A DNA stretch of 64,000 nt. Source: Psilocybe azurescens (lineage: Eukaryota > Basidiomycota > Agaricomycetes > Agaricales > Agrocybaceae). The stretch covers positions 62,001 through 126,000 of the forward strand of contig JAJIRX010000555.1 of the NCBI GenBank assembly GCA_023853785.1, read 5' to 3'. Numbering within the stretch: position 1 is the first letter of the stretch; every line of letters begins with the position of its first letter. The translations under genes were made by a program, and so were the position numbers. Below are positions 32,624 through 45,472 of this stretch, in pieces. The notes under the pieces are model-generated. The model saw only the letters and a program-made list of their open reading frames with translations. It was not told the origin of the DNA and ran no database searches.

Positions 32624-35496
32624 ATGTCCGACAATATCCATCTCAGGCCCTCCGCCTCCCCTCCTATCGCACGTCCAAAGCCCAGCAGATCCAATACCAT
32701 TGGCATCGTTCGTGGCAGAACTTCCCCAACTCCAGGCGTCGGCGAGCAGTCCAACGACGGCAGACCACCCACAAAACGCGCCCGCAAAGCAATAAATTGC
32801 GAGCCTTGTCGGAATAGCAAGCTCAAATGCGACAGGTTTCTTCTTCTTTTCTCTCCCTACACTCCAGGCTTATGCTGAACCATCGTCTTGCTTCAGAAAT
32901 CGACCGTGTTCGTCGTGTGTCCTGCGAGGCAAGTCCGTTTTGAGGCCTTGTGGTTCCCATGTTTATCGGTCAAGAGATCTAACATAACCTTTTAGGCACT
33001 TCCGCAATGTGTTATCAAGATGCCAGAGGCCATGAAACCAGCGATCCTCATACCCGCGGAGATGATCAACAGTTAGTCACCTGTCCGTTGATTGTGTTCA
33101 GTCCATAGCTCAGGCCTTGCCCTTTTAACCGCCACTAGCACCTTCACCCGCATCGATCCTGCCCAAGAGATCGCACGTCTACGCCATTCCATCTCACTTC
33201 TCGAGGCCTACGTTTTCCCAAACCAGAGATCCACCCTTCCTCAGCGGAGACCGAGCGATGCACAGGCCTTGGTCGTGCCCAAGAAAGAGACCATCGAGTC
33301 GGATGTCGCTGAGAAAGGTTTAGCGGCACCTGGTATGCTGGGCAGCCAGGTCCAGGGCGGACTATATGCGGGCCCAACGAGTGCCGCTACGCATCTTTTA
33401 ATGGTAAGTCTTAAATTTTCTCATCTGCATCTTCGCGTGTTTGCAAATTGAAACAATTTTACTACTCAGAACGAAGGTCGCGACTCAGACGATTCGGATA
33501 GCCGGCAGCATAGCCAGGATCGTGCCAGTGACGATTTTGCTTCCGTCACCCAAGATTACGACCGTGACCTGCTCTCTCTGCTACCCTCACTTGACATTAT
33601 CGACGGCCTACTCGACTACTACTTCGAATACTGCAACTGGATCTATCGGCACGTCAACCAGGCCTCCTTTACGCACCAATGGGAGAAATACAAAAGTGGG
33701 GTCAAAGCTGACCGTATTGTGCTATCAACCGCTTGCGCGCTGATGGCGATAGCGACCCATTACTTGCCATCTCAGCATGTACTGCTCGACAAGTTTCCCG
33801 ACACCCATGAAGAAATTGGAATCAAGTTCTTCGAGGTTTCAACCACATCACTACAGAAGCACACCGCAGAATCAAGGACTTACACCCTAGAACTTGTCGA
33901 ACTGCTGCTTGTACGTACCCACTTCCACACTCTGGCAAAGACAGATAGTGAAGAAATCTGGCATGTGAGGGGAGAATTGGTGACCATTGGTACCGCTATG
34001 GGACTTCATCGTGACCCCGGAAAATGGAGAATGCATAGGGACGTCGCCGAACGCCGACGATGGGCGTGGTGGCATATCGTATTACTGGAGCGGTCAGCGT
34101 TTTATCTCTAGTTCTCCGATTGGATTCTATTCTAAATCTCGTTTCTGATCATAGTTGGCAAGCCTTTTTGTTCGGACGGCCTTTGTGTATTGCGTCACAC
34201 CACTTCGACACACAATTGCCATCATATTGCGATCCTACTATTGATAAGACGGGACGTCTGTATCTTCCAAATATTGCGCTGTTCCGCTTAGCTTTCATTC
34301 TTGGAGATATCATGGATGATGCTGTCTCAATTCGTCCAGTATCTTACGAGAATGTGCAGGCGAACGATCGCGCTCTCACTCAATGGATGGAGACCTTGCC
34401 GCCGGAGTTGGATATGGATGAGTTCCGAGTGGCCCGAAGTCTAGCTTCTCCCAGTGTAGGAGTCCGCAGATTGGGCGTGCAAAGCGTTATTATTCGCACA
34501 TCTTATTATCATATCCGCTTCACCCTTCACCGTCCTTACGCGAGTGCCGGTGCCAGTCCCTTGCCCACTGGTAGCAAAGCACCCGCCGTTGATCCGGCCA
34601 AGTCGGCTCAAAGCTTAGAAATCGCAGTTGGCGCTGCCGACAAACTCATCACTATGGTGGGCCAGTCTCGTCCCGATTTCCTTGCTAATTCGTCGTTGGC
34701 TGTACCAGGCCACATGAACTGGCAGCCTTTCCACTGCTTCTCGGCCGCGATGTTTTTCTCATTCCAGCTTATTGCCAATCCTGACCAGCCAGGTGCTGGT
34801 CTGTTCCGCGCGAGCATACGCAAAGCCGTCACGACTCTTGAACAGGCTAGGGGTATTGTAGTCGCTGACAAAGCCCTCGACATCCTGAACGCGCTGTGCC
34901 CTCTATATTCACCCGATTTCCCGCTCGAGCCTTCAGAGAGCCGCGAGAAAAAGCGCGCGCACGTTCTCGGCACTGTGCGGAAGCTGGCCTTCCCATACCA
35001 CGACTCGCATGATCCCCGGCGTTTGGGCGACTCCCCTGGCACGAGAGGCGCCATGGGTTCGCCGGCGAATTCTAGTTCGGTAAGCCCTCCGATGCCAGTG
35101 ATACCTGCCCTTCCGCAACACTCTTATGATCAACCCCATAATTCCATACCATCTATCCGCAATGCTGCTACCACTCTATACCAAAATCACCCACAACAGT
35201 CGCATTCCCTGTCGCAGGCCCACGGGGGCCAGAGCATCCACTCGCCACAGAACCAGCCGCAAATCGTCAGCCCACATGCACAGAATCTGACTCCGACGCC
35301 AGCCTATCAAACGTACAACAATAATATGTCACATCAACCACAGCAAATGTACGATCCTAACCGGTATCCGTACGTTAATCAAGTCGAAGATGCTATGTGG
35401 GGTGCTGCTGTTGGCTTTGGTCACGCGGAGTGGTCGCAGTTCTTAGACAGCACTCGGACAGAGGGGCAGTCGAGTAGGCATCTCCAAAGCTCATAG
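32624..35496 (+). CDS. Zn(II)2Cys6 fungal-specific transcription factor
   Basis: The start is MSDNIHLRPSASPPIARPKP. The zinc cluster CEPCRNSKLKCDR / NRPCSSCVLR / GTSAMC has spacing CX2CX6CX5CX2CX8C and is cut by two introns; the second (32929-32995) starts with a GC donor (CGAG/GCAAGT). A coiled-coil linker follows (IARLRHSISLLEAYVF), then an acidic Ser/Asp/Gln region and the fungal-trans domain: DIIDGLLDYYFEYCNWIYRH, STACALMAIATHYLP, RGELVTIGTAMGLHRDP, RRRWAWWHIVLLE, RWQAFLFGRPLCI. The C-terminus is rich in Gln, Asn, Pro and His, ending in HAEWSQFLD, TAG at 35494-35496. This is a nuclear DNA-binding regulator; target pathway unknown. Introns at about 33403-33470 and 34093-34153 are clear GT-AG. 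About 830 residues. Confidence 0.92.
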
Positions 35497-35836
35497 GGAC
35501 CATTTTTCTTTTGGTTTTTCTTTTTTGTATCATTCACTGCTTTCTTGCCGTGTGAATGAAACTGTTGTCATCTTGTTGCTCCATTTTCCTTGCTCCATTT
35601 TTTTTTTTTTGGAAACCATGTATCAATCCATCCGTAGACGTCTTGTCGGTTCAATAGCTTTTCTTACAATACCCAAACGAACCATGTAGCTGTAGACAGT
35701 ATGTATACTTTGTATACTTTCAATGACCTTCCAAGGAGGAATAACCTCGGCATTAAGGAGATTTGCATTAATTACAACAAACAATCCAGTAAACGACAAA
35801 ACAATCGAAAGAGATATCTGATGGAGGGAGGCTAGG
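35497..35836. other. convergent 3' regions (transcription factor / NUP160)
   Basis: The plus-strand factor and minus-strand nucleoporin genes converge here. T-rich runs at 35503-35530 and 35599-35610 suit 3' UTR sequence. No gene is seen. Confidence 0.45.
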
Positions 35837-38800
35837 TCATGAGACGTTCTGGCTGAGTTTCTGCATCCGCTTTATTCGATTATTGATCGTCGTTTTCAGC
35901 TGTGCCAAATTTTCAGGAGGGTTAATTTGGGCATCTGCGGCTATAAGCACTTGGTCGATTAGTGCATAAGGAAGCCATGTAGAAGATGCATCTTTGAAAG
36001 ATTCTCTGGAAACTTGTTTATCCGACTTAAGGAAAGGTGAGTACGGCCCCTAAAAAGTTGGAGATAGTTGAAATCTTCACCTTAAGAGCAAGGGCATAAG
36101 TGAAGTTTACGGCATCGGCGATGTTTTCATATTTCAAGCTGATGCGGATGAGGTACTCAGGTTGATACTTCTATCATGTCAACCGTCAGAGGGTTATCGA
36201 TCAGATAAGGTTGGCCGTACGTACCTCCAAAGCGTCGATCAACCATGGCGGAGATGACGAGGACTTACCAATACTTAGGATCGTCTCGAAAGACGCCTTT
36301 GTGTAGCGATAGTCATTTTCTTGCCCATCGTGACGCTTCAAGGATTGTTGAAGATACCGCCATCCTCGATCCGATGGAGTTCCTTGCCAGGATGCAGCAA
36401 TATCCGTCAAGAGCCATCCCGATGTATCGTCCTGCCTTTATTGAAAGTGAGCTTCGGTGATGTGGGAAACATGACAGATGTATCTTACACTAGTGCCCCG
36501 GGATTTCTAGTGAGGCGTAGGCACTGATTTGTCAAGTGGATAAAGACATCTGTCATATCGATCTTTAAGCTTCTTGCAGTGGCCATTGCTTGTGTGTACT
36601 GGTTCGCCTGGGCTAGTCTCATGACAATGAGTGCTGGGGGTAGAAGGAATTCTGGCAAGGGCAATCAGCCCAGGAAGCAACACGAAGAACGATAAAGAAT
36701 AACTAACCCGGAGATGAAAGAACCGAGGGGTCTCGCTTGATGATGTCGATTTGAGCTCGAAGAAGAATACATTCGTACTCCATATTGGCCAATGTGATGA
36801 TCTCGGCGTCATATTTACTTGAAACAAATTTGGATTCTGGTATATGTTTCGAACGCTTTTGGCGTCTTCCAGTCTGATAAATTGGTCAGTCGTATATATC
36901 AATAGAGAGCAACGAAGCATACGGGGTCTGGAATGGTTGGCATCAAAATCCAAGCCGATTTTTCATCCACAAGATTAAGGGCATTGGTGGCCACCGATAG
37001 CGATTCCAATTGATCTTCAGCCAGGGAAAGGAAAGACACAGAATCAGTAATGATATCCCGTAACTTTCGGGCACGCTGGAACATCGTCAACGATGCTAGA
37101 ATAGAACATAAAAGAAGTTGATAAATGCAATCAGCGATCATATTCAAGCTAAGTGAGACTGACCATTCCGATAGTCGCCTCTGCGGGTATACCAGGTATA
37201 TAGAATCCTGGAGTAACAAGGTTGGACGCGTGGATCAGCGTTTCGAGACTTGAAAGCCAGTGCTGCTTCGACTTCGCTGGCAATGCCGGCAAAATCGAAG
37301 GTCATAAGCTTCTCTACTGCATTTCCTTCGCACATGCGGATGGCCAATTGAGTGGCCAATTCTCGTTTTCTAAATGAGAGTTTGTGAGCATCGATTCATC
37401 GATAACAAGTAAGCACAAACTCTTTCTCAAATGGAGTGGCCATGGCAGAAGCATAGGCATCGTCATACAGTGCTAGATCTGTCCAACCTTTTACGACAGT
37501 GTTCCAGAGTGGGGCCGTGTCAGCACCGGAAGGTGCAGCTTGGATAGCCAGCTGAGAGAAGTGAGCCTCGTGATAGACATAGATATTTTTGAAGAGATCG
37601 GCGGCAAAGAGATAATAAAAGTATTGCGAGTCGATTGTTTGGGAATTGGGAAGTACCGCTGACAATGCCTCAGAGTCCTCCAAAGTTAAATTGCTGATCC
37701 CTGTCGCCACTTGAGCGTATTGTAAGAGAAAATAGGAGGGCCAACTTACCAAAGGCTCCAGCCAGATTTTGCAGTAGTTGAGCAGCGTCGTCGACCCTGC
37801 CCTGGCTTAAAAATACTTGTGACTGAAGATATGTGGCAGCAGGTGTCCGAGGTAACCACGACAATAGCTCGGAGGTGATCCCAGTAAATCCCAGAGCCCT
37901 TACTTTATCGCAGAAAAGAATTTCATGCCTAGTAGCATGTGCAGGAGATATCGATTGAAGTAGTCCTGTCGAATCCAAAAGTTATGAGCACCCGATGCGA
38001 TTCCATCGGGAGGTGATGATTGAGTAACAAGAAGATACATCAGAGAAGATTTAGAAGCGACCTGAGTCTTGCTTTTCGACACGTTCATGTTGCGCAATTG
38101 GGCAACTACATCATCATCCGGGGAAGATACATCAGTCTGACCACGGGTGCCATTAGCTTCGGCGGGTTGACTGCCGACATAGCGTAAAATGGCTAGGCCA
38201 CGGAATACAGCAAAAACCTCAGCAAGAAGAGATGCATCCCAACCTGGCAATTCCTCAGCAAGGAAGAATAGCAAAATGATAAGACATAGACAAAGGTCAT
38301 ATCTAGCTTCAACGGTGATGGTGGTAAAGGCGGCCGATTGTGACCGTAGCCATTGTGAAGATGGGGGAGGGTGAAGGAGCTCGGCGTCAGTGTACTCCTT
38401 CTTGATGGCCAGATCAAACCCTCCAATGGCGTCCAGAGCATTCCGAGTGGCCTTGTCGAGGTCTGCTACACTTTGGAGTCGTCCAACGAACCAACTGCCT
38501 GCGCCTTCATCCAGACTTTCTTTGAAAGCAATGCGGCGTGCTTGATCTTGCAGAATTTCAGCAAAAGAAAAAGCAATTTCTTGGTGCATAATATCAACCA
38601 CCCGAATTTCCAAACTCGACAGTATGTCAGAGCCTAGCCTGGAGCGTAGTGCCCAAACAATCGCGAAAAGGTCATATTGGGCGTGAGGTGGTTGATCACG
38701 TTCAAGCATACGGCGAAGCCATATGGGAACATCTTCGATAACAAGAGAGCCGACTCTTTCTCGTTCGACCACGATGACTCCTTCGGGACCTTGAGCAGCG

Positions 38801-40427
38801 ATAGCAAGCGGCCATCGAGCACTTCGCTCTATTTCTCTGCATCTTGCGACGAATCCCTCCCAATCTCTTTTCAGGGCAGTCCAGTAATTTGCGTGCTGGA
38901 ATCCACCTGTCTGAGGGTCACGATTCAAAGTTACAGTGCATCCAACAACAGCAGCAATATTCTCGCAGAGGCTTGAATACAGGGCGCTGAGCTGTGGGGG
39001 CTGTGGTCCTGGGAGGGTTGAACAGGCTTCGATATACCTGTCTAGGGCCGTTCGGAGCGTGAGGGAAGAGAATACACCTGGTTTCATGACCGCTGAAAGG
39101 AATTTCTCAGTCAGGGATCCTGGAGAGAGAAGTTGTTCTTCCATGTGTGTCGGAGTTAGTTCAGATTGTTGCATGTATTCTGAAGTTTTCCATAGTGCCG
39201 GTCGAAGATCGTGCGATCGTAGTGATGCGAGGTCTATCAGTGTCCTCTCCACAACAGACTGCCCTTGTCGATCCCAAAGTGCGTATAGAGTATGACCACC
39301 GACAGTGAAGTCCTGTAGATGACAATGAGCTGTATTTTTGGGACATTCGATAATGCCAACTTCAACAAAGTGGTCGGAGGAAGTGTCAAGAAGACAAAAG
39401 AATCCACCTGATGTCGACGATGGGGTTGGAATGAACACTATAACATAAATATCGAGTCTACTTTCATCTTCAGACGCTATTGAGAATACTTTAACGAGAT
39501 TTTGACGTTCAGCGTCCAGGAGAAGATACTTTGCACTGGCCGAAGCACTCGTGGAAGGTTCCTTCATATTGGGTGCAGTGGGCAGCATCTTCGATGCTAC
39601 ACAGCCAAGCCTAGCCTTCCAAAGTCTTAGGGTACGATCTCGTGAAAGGGTCCAGATACTGCCGATATCTGTTGGCCACGGGTGAGAAGCCAAAGAGATG
39701 ATGTCGGACGCGTTTGGAGAAGTGGAATGTATGGGAAGGAAAGCGGTCAACGACGAAAGGAATGAACCATGATGGGATACTGTTTCAGTCCACTCTTCAT
39801 CTGGAGGAGGAGATGTGTGAGTAAGCTCAAGCTCAAGCTCTATTTGCAAGAGAATTAAGGCATACCGTCATGGACATCGTATCCCATAGCCTCCGCATCA
39901 AGTCTGAGCAGGACACCGTTAGGTAGACTGACAGCAATGCAATGTGTTCCCTGGGCGTGTACAGAGCAATCTTGAATATGCTCAATGGGCAAGTTTCGAA
40001 TGAAGTATTCTCTTGGCCAAATATTGTCGGCCAGGTTCGTCCACAACTTGAGACCGTCGACGGGTACGATTAGTCGATACAACGAGCCAATATCAGTCAC
40101 CAAAAGAACGTGAACTTCTGAATCCTCAAAAAGAAATAGAGAGGGTGTCGGAATAATGGCTGCTGGTAGAACGAATCGGAGCGGTGGAACTGGAGTCGAC
40201 AAAGAAATGAGTTCGACAATCAATCCACCGTGGATGACACGCATAAGGATTGTTCCAGTTGTAGCAGTTGTAAGTATTGAGCTACATGTCGCATGTTCGA
40301 GTGGTAGGTCTGTGTCTGGAACGACTGCCAAAGGTGCATTTGGGCGCGCTGTTTGAACAATAACGGTCGATGTTGATATTGGATCGAGCGCGGAAAGGTG
40401 TGTCGCGACGACGAGGTACTCGTCCAT
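35837..40427 (-). CDS. NUP160: nucleoporin NUP120/NUP160 (Y-complex), with a one-base frame break
   Basis: The first exon starts MDEYLVVATHLSALDPIS; the N-terminal propeller includes VNLPNGV-like blades (HCIAVSLPNGVLLRLDAE) and WTLSRDRTLRLWKARLG. The long second exon continues into the helical domain. The diagnostic Nup160 tract LLQSISPAHATRHEILFCDK, then SELLSWLPRTPAATYLQSQ, and later KRSKHIPESKFVSSKY, ANMEYECILLRAQIDIIKRD and QYTQAMATARSLKIDMTDVF are present. The gene ends RIKRMQKLSQNVS, TGA at 35837. It is a scaffold of the NPC outer ring. At 37965-37966 the frame breaks just before LLQSISPAHA: the coding strand has CAGGACTAC where CAGGGACTAC (Q-G-L-L) is needed, so one G is missing. The conserved protein is otherwise intact, so an assembly indel is likely. 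The final 600 bp are many small exons. Confidence 0.92.
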
Positions 40428-43400
40428 TTTGTAAAGCCGTGGGATTCAGTTTTGATTTGGGTTTCGAATGGTACTGCGACAGCCTAGAACGAGTGGGAAG
40501 ACAGATGGAAATATGCGTTTCACCAACAAGACGCGTCAAAACGCAACAGATCACGCTCTTCCAAATTCGCACACTTTTGACCCTCAGCTATAAAAAAAAC
40601 CCGTTAGAGTTTGAAGCATATTACCCTCGTCTACCTTTAGAAGACACGACTCCCAGGACCTACGCATTTCAGGAGTTTACGGAATTTATTAAATCTAGTC
40701 GTAACGCGTGTTGGTCATTTCATGCCCACTTTCTTACTGATGATTGGTCTGACTTCATCCGCGGTGCATTTTTTGCAAGTCTGGATTCACTCCTACAGTC
40801 GTTATAACTAATGTGCTCGAGAATGAAGTCTGAAGATCTTTGCTGGTCTCAAAATTGTATTATTTGTCTCGTGCTGCCATCGAGTGGTTCGCCAATGCCA
40901 CCCTTGCCAGTAAGCGTAATCAAGTTGCAGCAGTCATCAGTTGTGTCTTGTACTTTGCCGCTTATTTGACGTGCATTGGGGAACAGTATGATCCCATCTC
41001 CCAAAAGGTATTTCGCGAACTGGCACTGTATCCTCATAGTTAGGCTGCATGCTTGAGTCCCCAAGCGCCGTGACCTCTTCGTTTCGCCGTAAATATGGCA
41101 TACATAGTTCAACCATTCCGTTCAAAATAAGTTCTGCTCTTGGGTGTGCAAGGATGCATGGCAATCGGATACCATATCTAATCACATTTCGAAAATTGTC
41201 GTCTTCCGCGAGAAACTAAAGAAGCCCAAATGGTGAAGACGAAAAGGCTCGTATCCACCGGTCTGCTGAGGTCCATAGGGGCGGATATTAACAACCAAAT
41301 AAGGTGACTGGACAAATAGATCTAAAACGCCGTGCAGTCGCTGTCAGAGTGTGATTGGAGTCAGATAACGCATCCAATCCCTCGGAGGCCGTTGTGAATT
41401 ACCATTGACAAGTTGCTCTGCCCCGAAAGCTAAAGGGTACATTACACCGATTGTCAGTCAGTGTCATTAGATTATCCTGCGACTCAAGGGAACGCATCTC
41501 CAGGACGTCGATTTGTCTTAATCGCTAACCTGGAAATACTAGGGGTCAATAAAACCTTCTCTGGACCTCGAAGGTTTCGTACTCAATAAAGAGACCATTT
41601 ACAGGTCATCTCGTGCTTCAGAACCTCGAGAGATTACCCATAACATCGCTCATCTAGTTCCCGGGCAGTGTAAACGAGGGTCAAAACGAGTAGGTATGAT
41701 CCACCACAAGGGAAGGCTATGTTATGCAGAAAAATAGTTTATTAGTTGATCATGAAGAATTTGAAAAAGGATGTGCCACATCACTGTGTGTTGACTGTCG
41801 TAGCGAAAGAAGAGAAGGGTGCGCAAAAGACCAAAGACAAGGACTCGGGCCAATATATGCTTGGAGGAAAAGATAAGACATTTTCAGATGCTACAAGCCA
41901 AAGAAAACGGGTTAGATTGCACATAAGGATAGCCCAAATTCATTGAAGACACGTTCTTTTATCCACAACCATATTCGTGGAGTCGCAAAGCTGTATTCCA
42001 TCCGACTCCATGCTATGAATCCGTCGCACGAATTAATCTGCGCCGATTTGTCGCCGTCATACCTCGTCATACTCGTTCGTTCAATGACTCCGTGTAAATG
42101 CTATGTGTACAAGTCCAAGAAAAGTGGGGCAAAAAAAAACTAAGATAAAGGATATCAAGTGATGTATGGCAGTTAGCTGTACACATCGAGGATCGGTGTA
42201 ATGTGCGCCTGGATTCGGCTTACCCAACATAGTATAAAGAGACCTAGAAAGAGAAAATTTGAATATTCTCTTGAATTTACAAGACTCATTTGATTAATCT
42301 TGAAGAGTTTCACCAGCGTTCAGTTTAGTACTTGAGGCTACAACATCGATGACTACGCGATCCAGTGATGTCGAACTTTGGCCCAGTCTGCTAAGCGTCA
42401 TATGGAGTATAGTGTCGATCTGTCTGTCCCGCAACGAAAAAACGCAGGACTAAGGGGGGAGATAAGTAGAACCCGAAATAGGGATAAGCAGCAGCATTTC
42501 AAATCCCGTCAGGCCAGGCACATTAGAAGGGTTTTGGAAAGGTTTGGTCTGAAACCAGAGTCGACATGCTAGCTGTCGAGTGTCAAGGCCCGAAGCTGGG
42601 ATTCAAGCACAATACATTCGTTCGAGCTTAGATGGAAGGTCAAGTTCAAGACATGAATCACGGCATACACACTAGTAGTTTCTTATTGCTAACTTGTCAT
42701 TGTGATGAAACGGCAAGTTGCGGTCCACCTCCGGCCATTTCTTTAGTTAACCAAGGAGGCGGAGTTGATAAGTTGATCTCTAACTACAACATAATACTTA
42801 CTCTACTACGCAGATGCGATCTTGGGCCCACAAACCTTTGAGGGCATACGCTGGGTAAATCATCTCTGTATGGACAGCAAGATCTCCATATTTGCAAATG
42901 GACCATAACGGAGTCGATGCCACCACATTACCTTCTGTCGCAGCCTGCTTCGAGAACCGAATGCAAACTTGCAAACGAATTCTGTCGGCCCCCTAAATCT
43001 TTATATCTGTGCGCCTACAATTTTTGACAACCTGCAGGCTCCCTAATCTGGATGATACTTGCTGACTGATTGGCGCATCAATGGTTCTGCTCAAATTGCT
43101 CTGGACTATTTTTTTTTATGAGTAACGATTATTGGATGGAACAAGGCTATGAGTGTGTGACTTCATAGATCACCTCATGTACCCTAAAGCTCAGAGTGGC
43201 TCGATACACCTACTTTCTAGGTTTGTCGATCATGGAACAGCACGCCGTCCTCATTACCCACATCCAAAACTCTTATAAGATGCAGCCTTTATTCCCCATA
43301 TCCTCATCCCTCTCCTCGGTTCGATAAATAGACCTAATATTGTCGAGTCTTTCTGTCTACACAGAAGCTTCCCGTCTTTTAATTACCTCGTTGATTTTTT

Positions 43401-43472
43401 TTTCGAGGTATTGGCCAAGTTCTGTCTTTCACGCCTATCTCGCTAACGACCCTTTTGCCTAGCTAATCCAGA
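40428..43472. other. gene-poor 3-kb region with a retroelement relic
   Basis: No intact gene is seen. Several open frames of 60-150 codons lack recognisable features. A stretch at about 42441-42563 resembles Copia-type reverse transcriptase (listed). A pyrimidine-rich stretch (43290-43450) precedes the next gene and is likely its promoter or leader. Confidence 0.4.
42441..42563 (+). mobile_element. degenerate Copia-like reverse transcriptase fragment
   Basis: The frame reads DLSVPQRKNAGLRGEISR, then QARHIRRVLERFGLKPEST. In Copia elements the corresponding tract is DL....LG-EI-R(D/N)R..., Q..YI..VLERFG(M/L)...-ST. Only about 40 residues match; flanking integrase, RNase H or LTR sequence was not recognised. 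This is inferred from memory of the family and is weak. Confidence 0.35.
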
Positions 43473-44240
43473 ATGTCTTCTCCATTCACTGTCAACTATG
43501 ATGCTATTCTCTTCCCTTCAGACGGTATGCTCATTCGCTTTTTAAAAAAATCTGGAGCCACTCCTTCTCATCAAATATATTTCAATAGGTCGACCACCTT
43601 CAGTGGTACAACTTATGACTAGGTAGGGTTCTTTGTCTGTATTCCGAGACTCGCCCGAACTGATAACCTACTGACGATATTCTAGCCCTATGGATTCACA
43701 CACCTCCCCTCCTTCTCGTATGCCCCACCCAGAGGTCTACATGGACTATGTATGTAATCCCCGTCCTCGCACTTATGGGTTCTACAGAAGTTCATTATAA
43801 GCTTTAGATTGCCGAAGGCTACGGTTCCAGGGCCTGGAAATATCAGGTCTGTCCGCTTTTTCTGCAGCAACGGTTTGGCGTCCTTACAAAACGGGCTTCT
43901 ATACATAGCTTGTCGAAGCGCTCGACGGCATGAACCGGAAGTTTGCCAATCCATATATAATTTTCTATCCTACTATCTCCCGGGACAATATGGCGTTCCC
44001 AATCAACAAGACTATCCGTGACATTCAAGGAGACGCTTTCAAGGAGGAATACGCATGGCGCGGTAACATCGTCATTGCGAAATATCGTGACAGCATGCCG
44101 TTCTCGTGTATGATCGATGCTTCGATGTCGGATTTCCCGCTTCTTAAAAACTACCTATACACCCATGGAGCTCCTCGACAGGTATGAGTCAGATATCCTT
44201 GATATAGCCAGCAACTAAAAACAGTGATTTACAGGCTTAA
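43473..44240 (+). CDS. small uncharacterised agaricomycete protein
   Basis: Exon 1 is MSSPFTVNYDAILFPSDG. GT-AG introns join RPPSVVQLMTSPMDSHTSP and MPHPEVYMDY, then YGSRAWKYQ, and a main exon LVEALDGMNRKFANPYIIFY, FPINKTIRDIQGDAFKEEYA, WRGNIVIAKYRDSMPFSCMI, DFPLLKNYLYTHGAPRQ; a final splice adds Ala before TAA at 44238-44240. The protein is about 145 aa, with no signal peptide, membrane helix or known domain. The motif IRDIQGD-x-F-x-E-x-x-AWRGNIV-x-AKY occurs, as far as I recall, in small lineage-specific proteins of Agaricomycetes; function unknown. The transposon begins 147 bp after its stop. Confidence 0.65.
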
Positions 44241-44387
44241 TCCGCCATTTATCAAGAGTACAAGGCGATTCTTTGCGATATCATCTCAGTTTTCGGCTAG
44301 ATGTTGCGCTGATAGGAAGTATGTCCGGCCAGAAAAGTATGATGGCTATATCTAGGTGTATATATATGAACATTTCTTTTTATGGTA

Positions 44388-44412
44388 CAGTCAAAGACAC
44401 TTCCTTGACACA
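44388..44412 (+). repeat. left terminal inverted repeat
   Basis: It begins CAGTCAAAGACACT then TCCTTGACACA. It pairs with the reverse complement of the right end with one mismatch and follows TA at 44386-44387. Confidence 0.9.
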
Positions 44413-44584
44413 AAAAATTGACATGCCCATATTGCGTCACAAATACAAAAGATTTTGCAGTTAGTTTTTTTAGGCTATAACTAGATACTCTGAGGAGTAT
44501 ATCTACCAAAAATAATTATGGGATACCATGTATTATATTGCAAACGAGAGGAAAGAAAGTTGGAAGCCAAATGTCACGTTTACA

Positions 44585-44597
44585 CCTCCTTGACACA
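44585..44597 (+). repeat. left subterminal copy of the transposon end motif
   Basis: The motif CCTCCTTGACACA occurs here, about 200 bp inside the left end, in the same orientation as the terminal copy. It probably acts as an additional transposase binding site; this is inferred from position. Confidence 0.6.
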
Positions 44598-45472
44598 AGT
44601 GTGACACGACGGACCATCCTGAGTAAGTTGGCTAAGTTTAGAATGAGAGAACCGATTTTGAGGCCAGAACGCGTTGATCAGAGAACGTGTGTTATGTAAG
44701 CACCTTGTCACGCTTCCACAAGACATACACTTGGACACTGTGTTTTGGACGCATTTCGTCCATATTTATCGGAAAAAATAGCTAGATCAGTGGAACAGGT
44801 TATATTTTACCTAATGTGCAAATTTGGGACCCAACCGTTGCTTCATTGACTCAAAAAATCAGTTGCAAGATTATGCATCAACCCAAATTGGGTCATTTCC
44901 CGCCTCAATCACACGATTCTGAGATACCAAGTCCACCAAACCACACCAAATTTTGCAAGCACTTGTATGCATACTACAGGCATCCACCGGCTACTGTGAC
45001 ACAACTAGCCGGTGTTACACTTCAACGGTAATTCTCACTTTTCACATTGATTTTTGCACCTATTAACACAAATTCTTTTGTATATTGTAGCTACTACTCA
45101 GGTCTATAAATTTGTAGTAAAATTTTATTTTATTTCGTGCTGAATACAGGTGTATTTTTGGTCGAAACAGTAATGTAACATGTTAAATTATAGTAAGTTG
45201 AAATTTATTTGAGATCTTCTACAATTTGGGCCCCACATAGATGTAAAATTTTGGTCTAGTAATATATCTAATATGCATATCAACATCCTGTAGCAATTTG
45301 AGGGCCCTAGCATGTGAGCGAGCATCAGTGCAGGTCTTTAAAAAATCGTGAGAATTTCAAAAATAGAGGCTGCCGCAAGGTTGCCTTGAGGCACATTTTG
45401 TGTCGACAGAATGGCATCTGGTGCTCTTCAAATCTCACCTCCACCTCATACTCTCATTCTCTACTCAATCTG

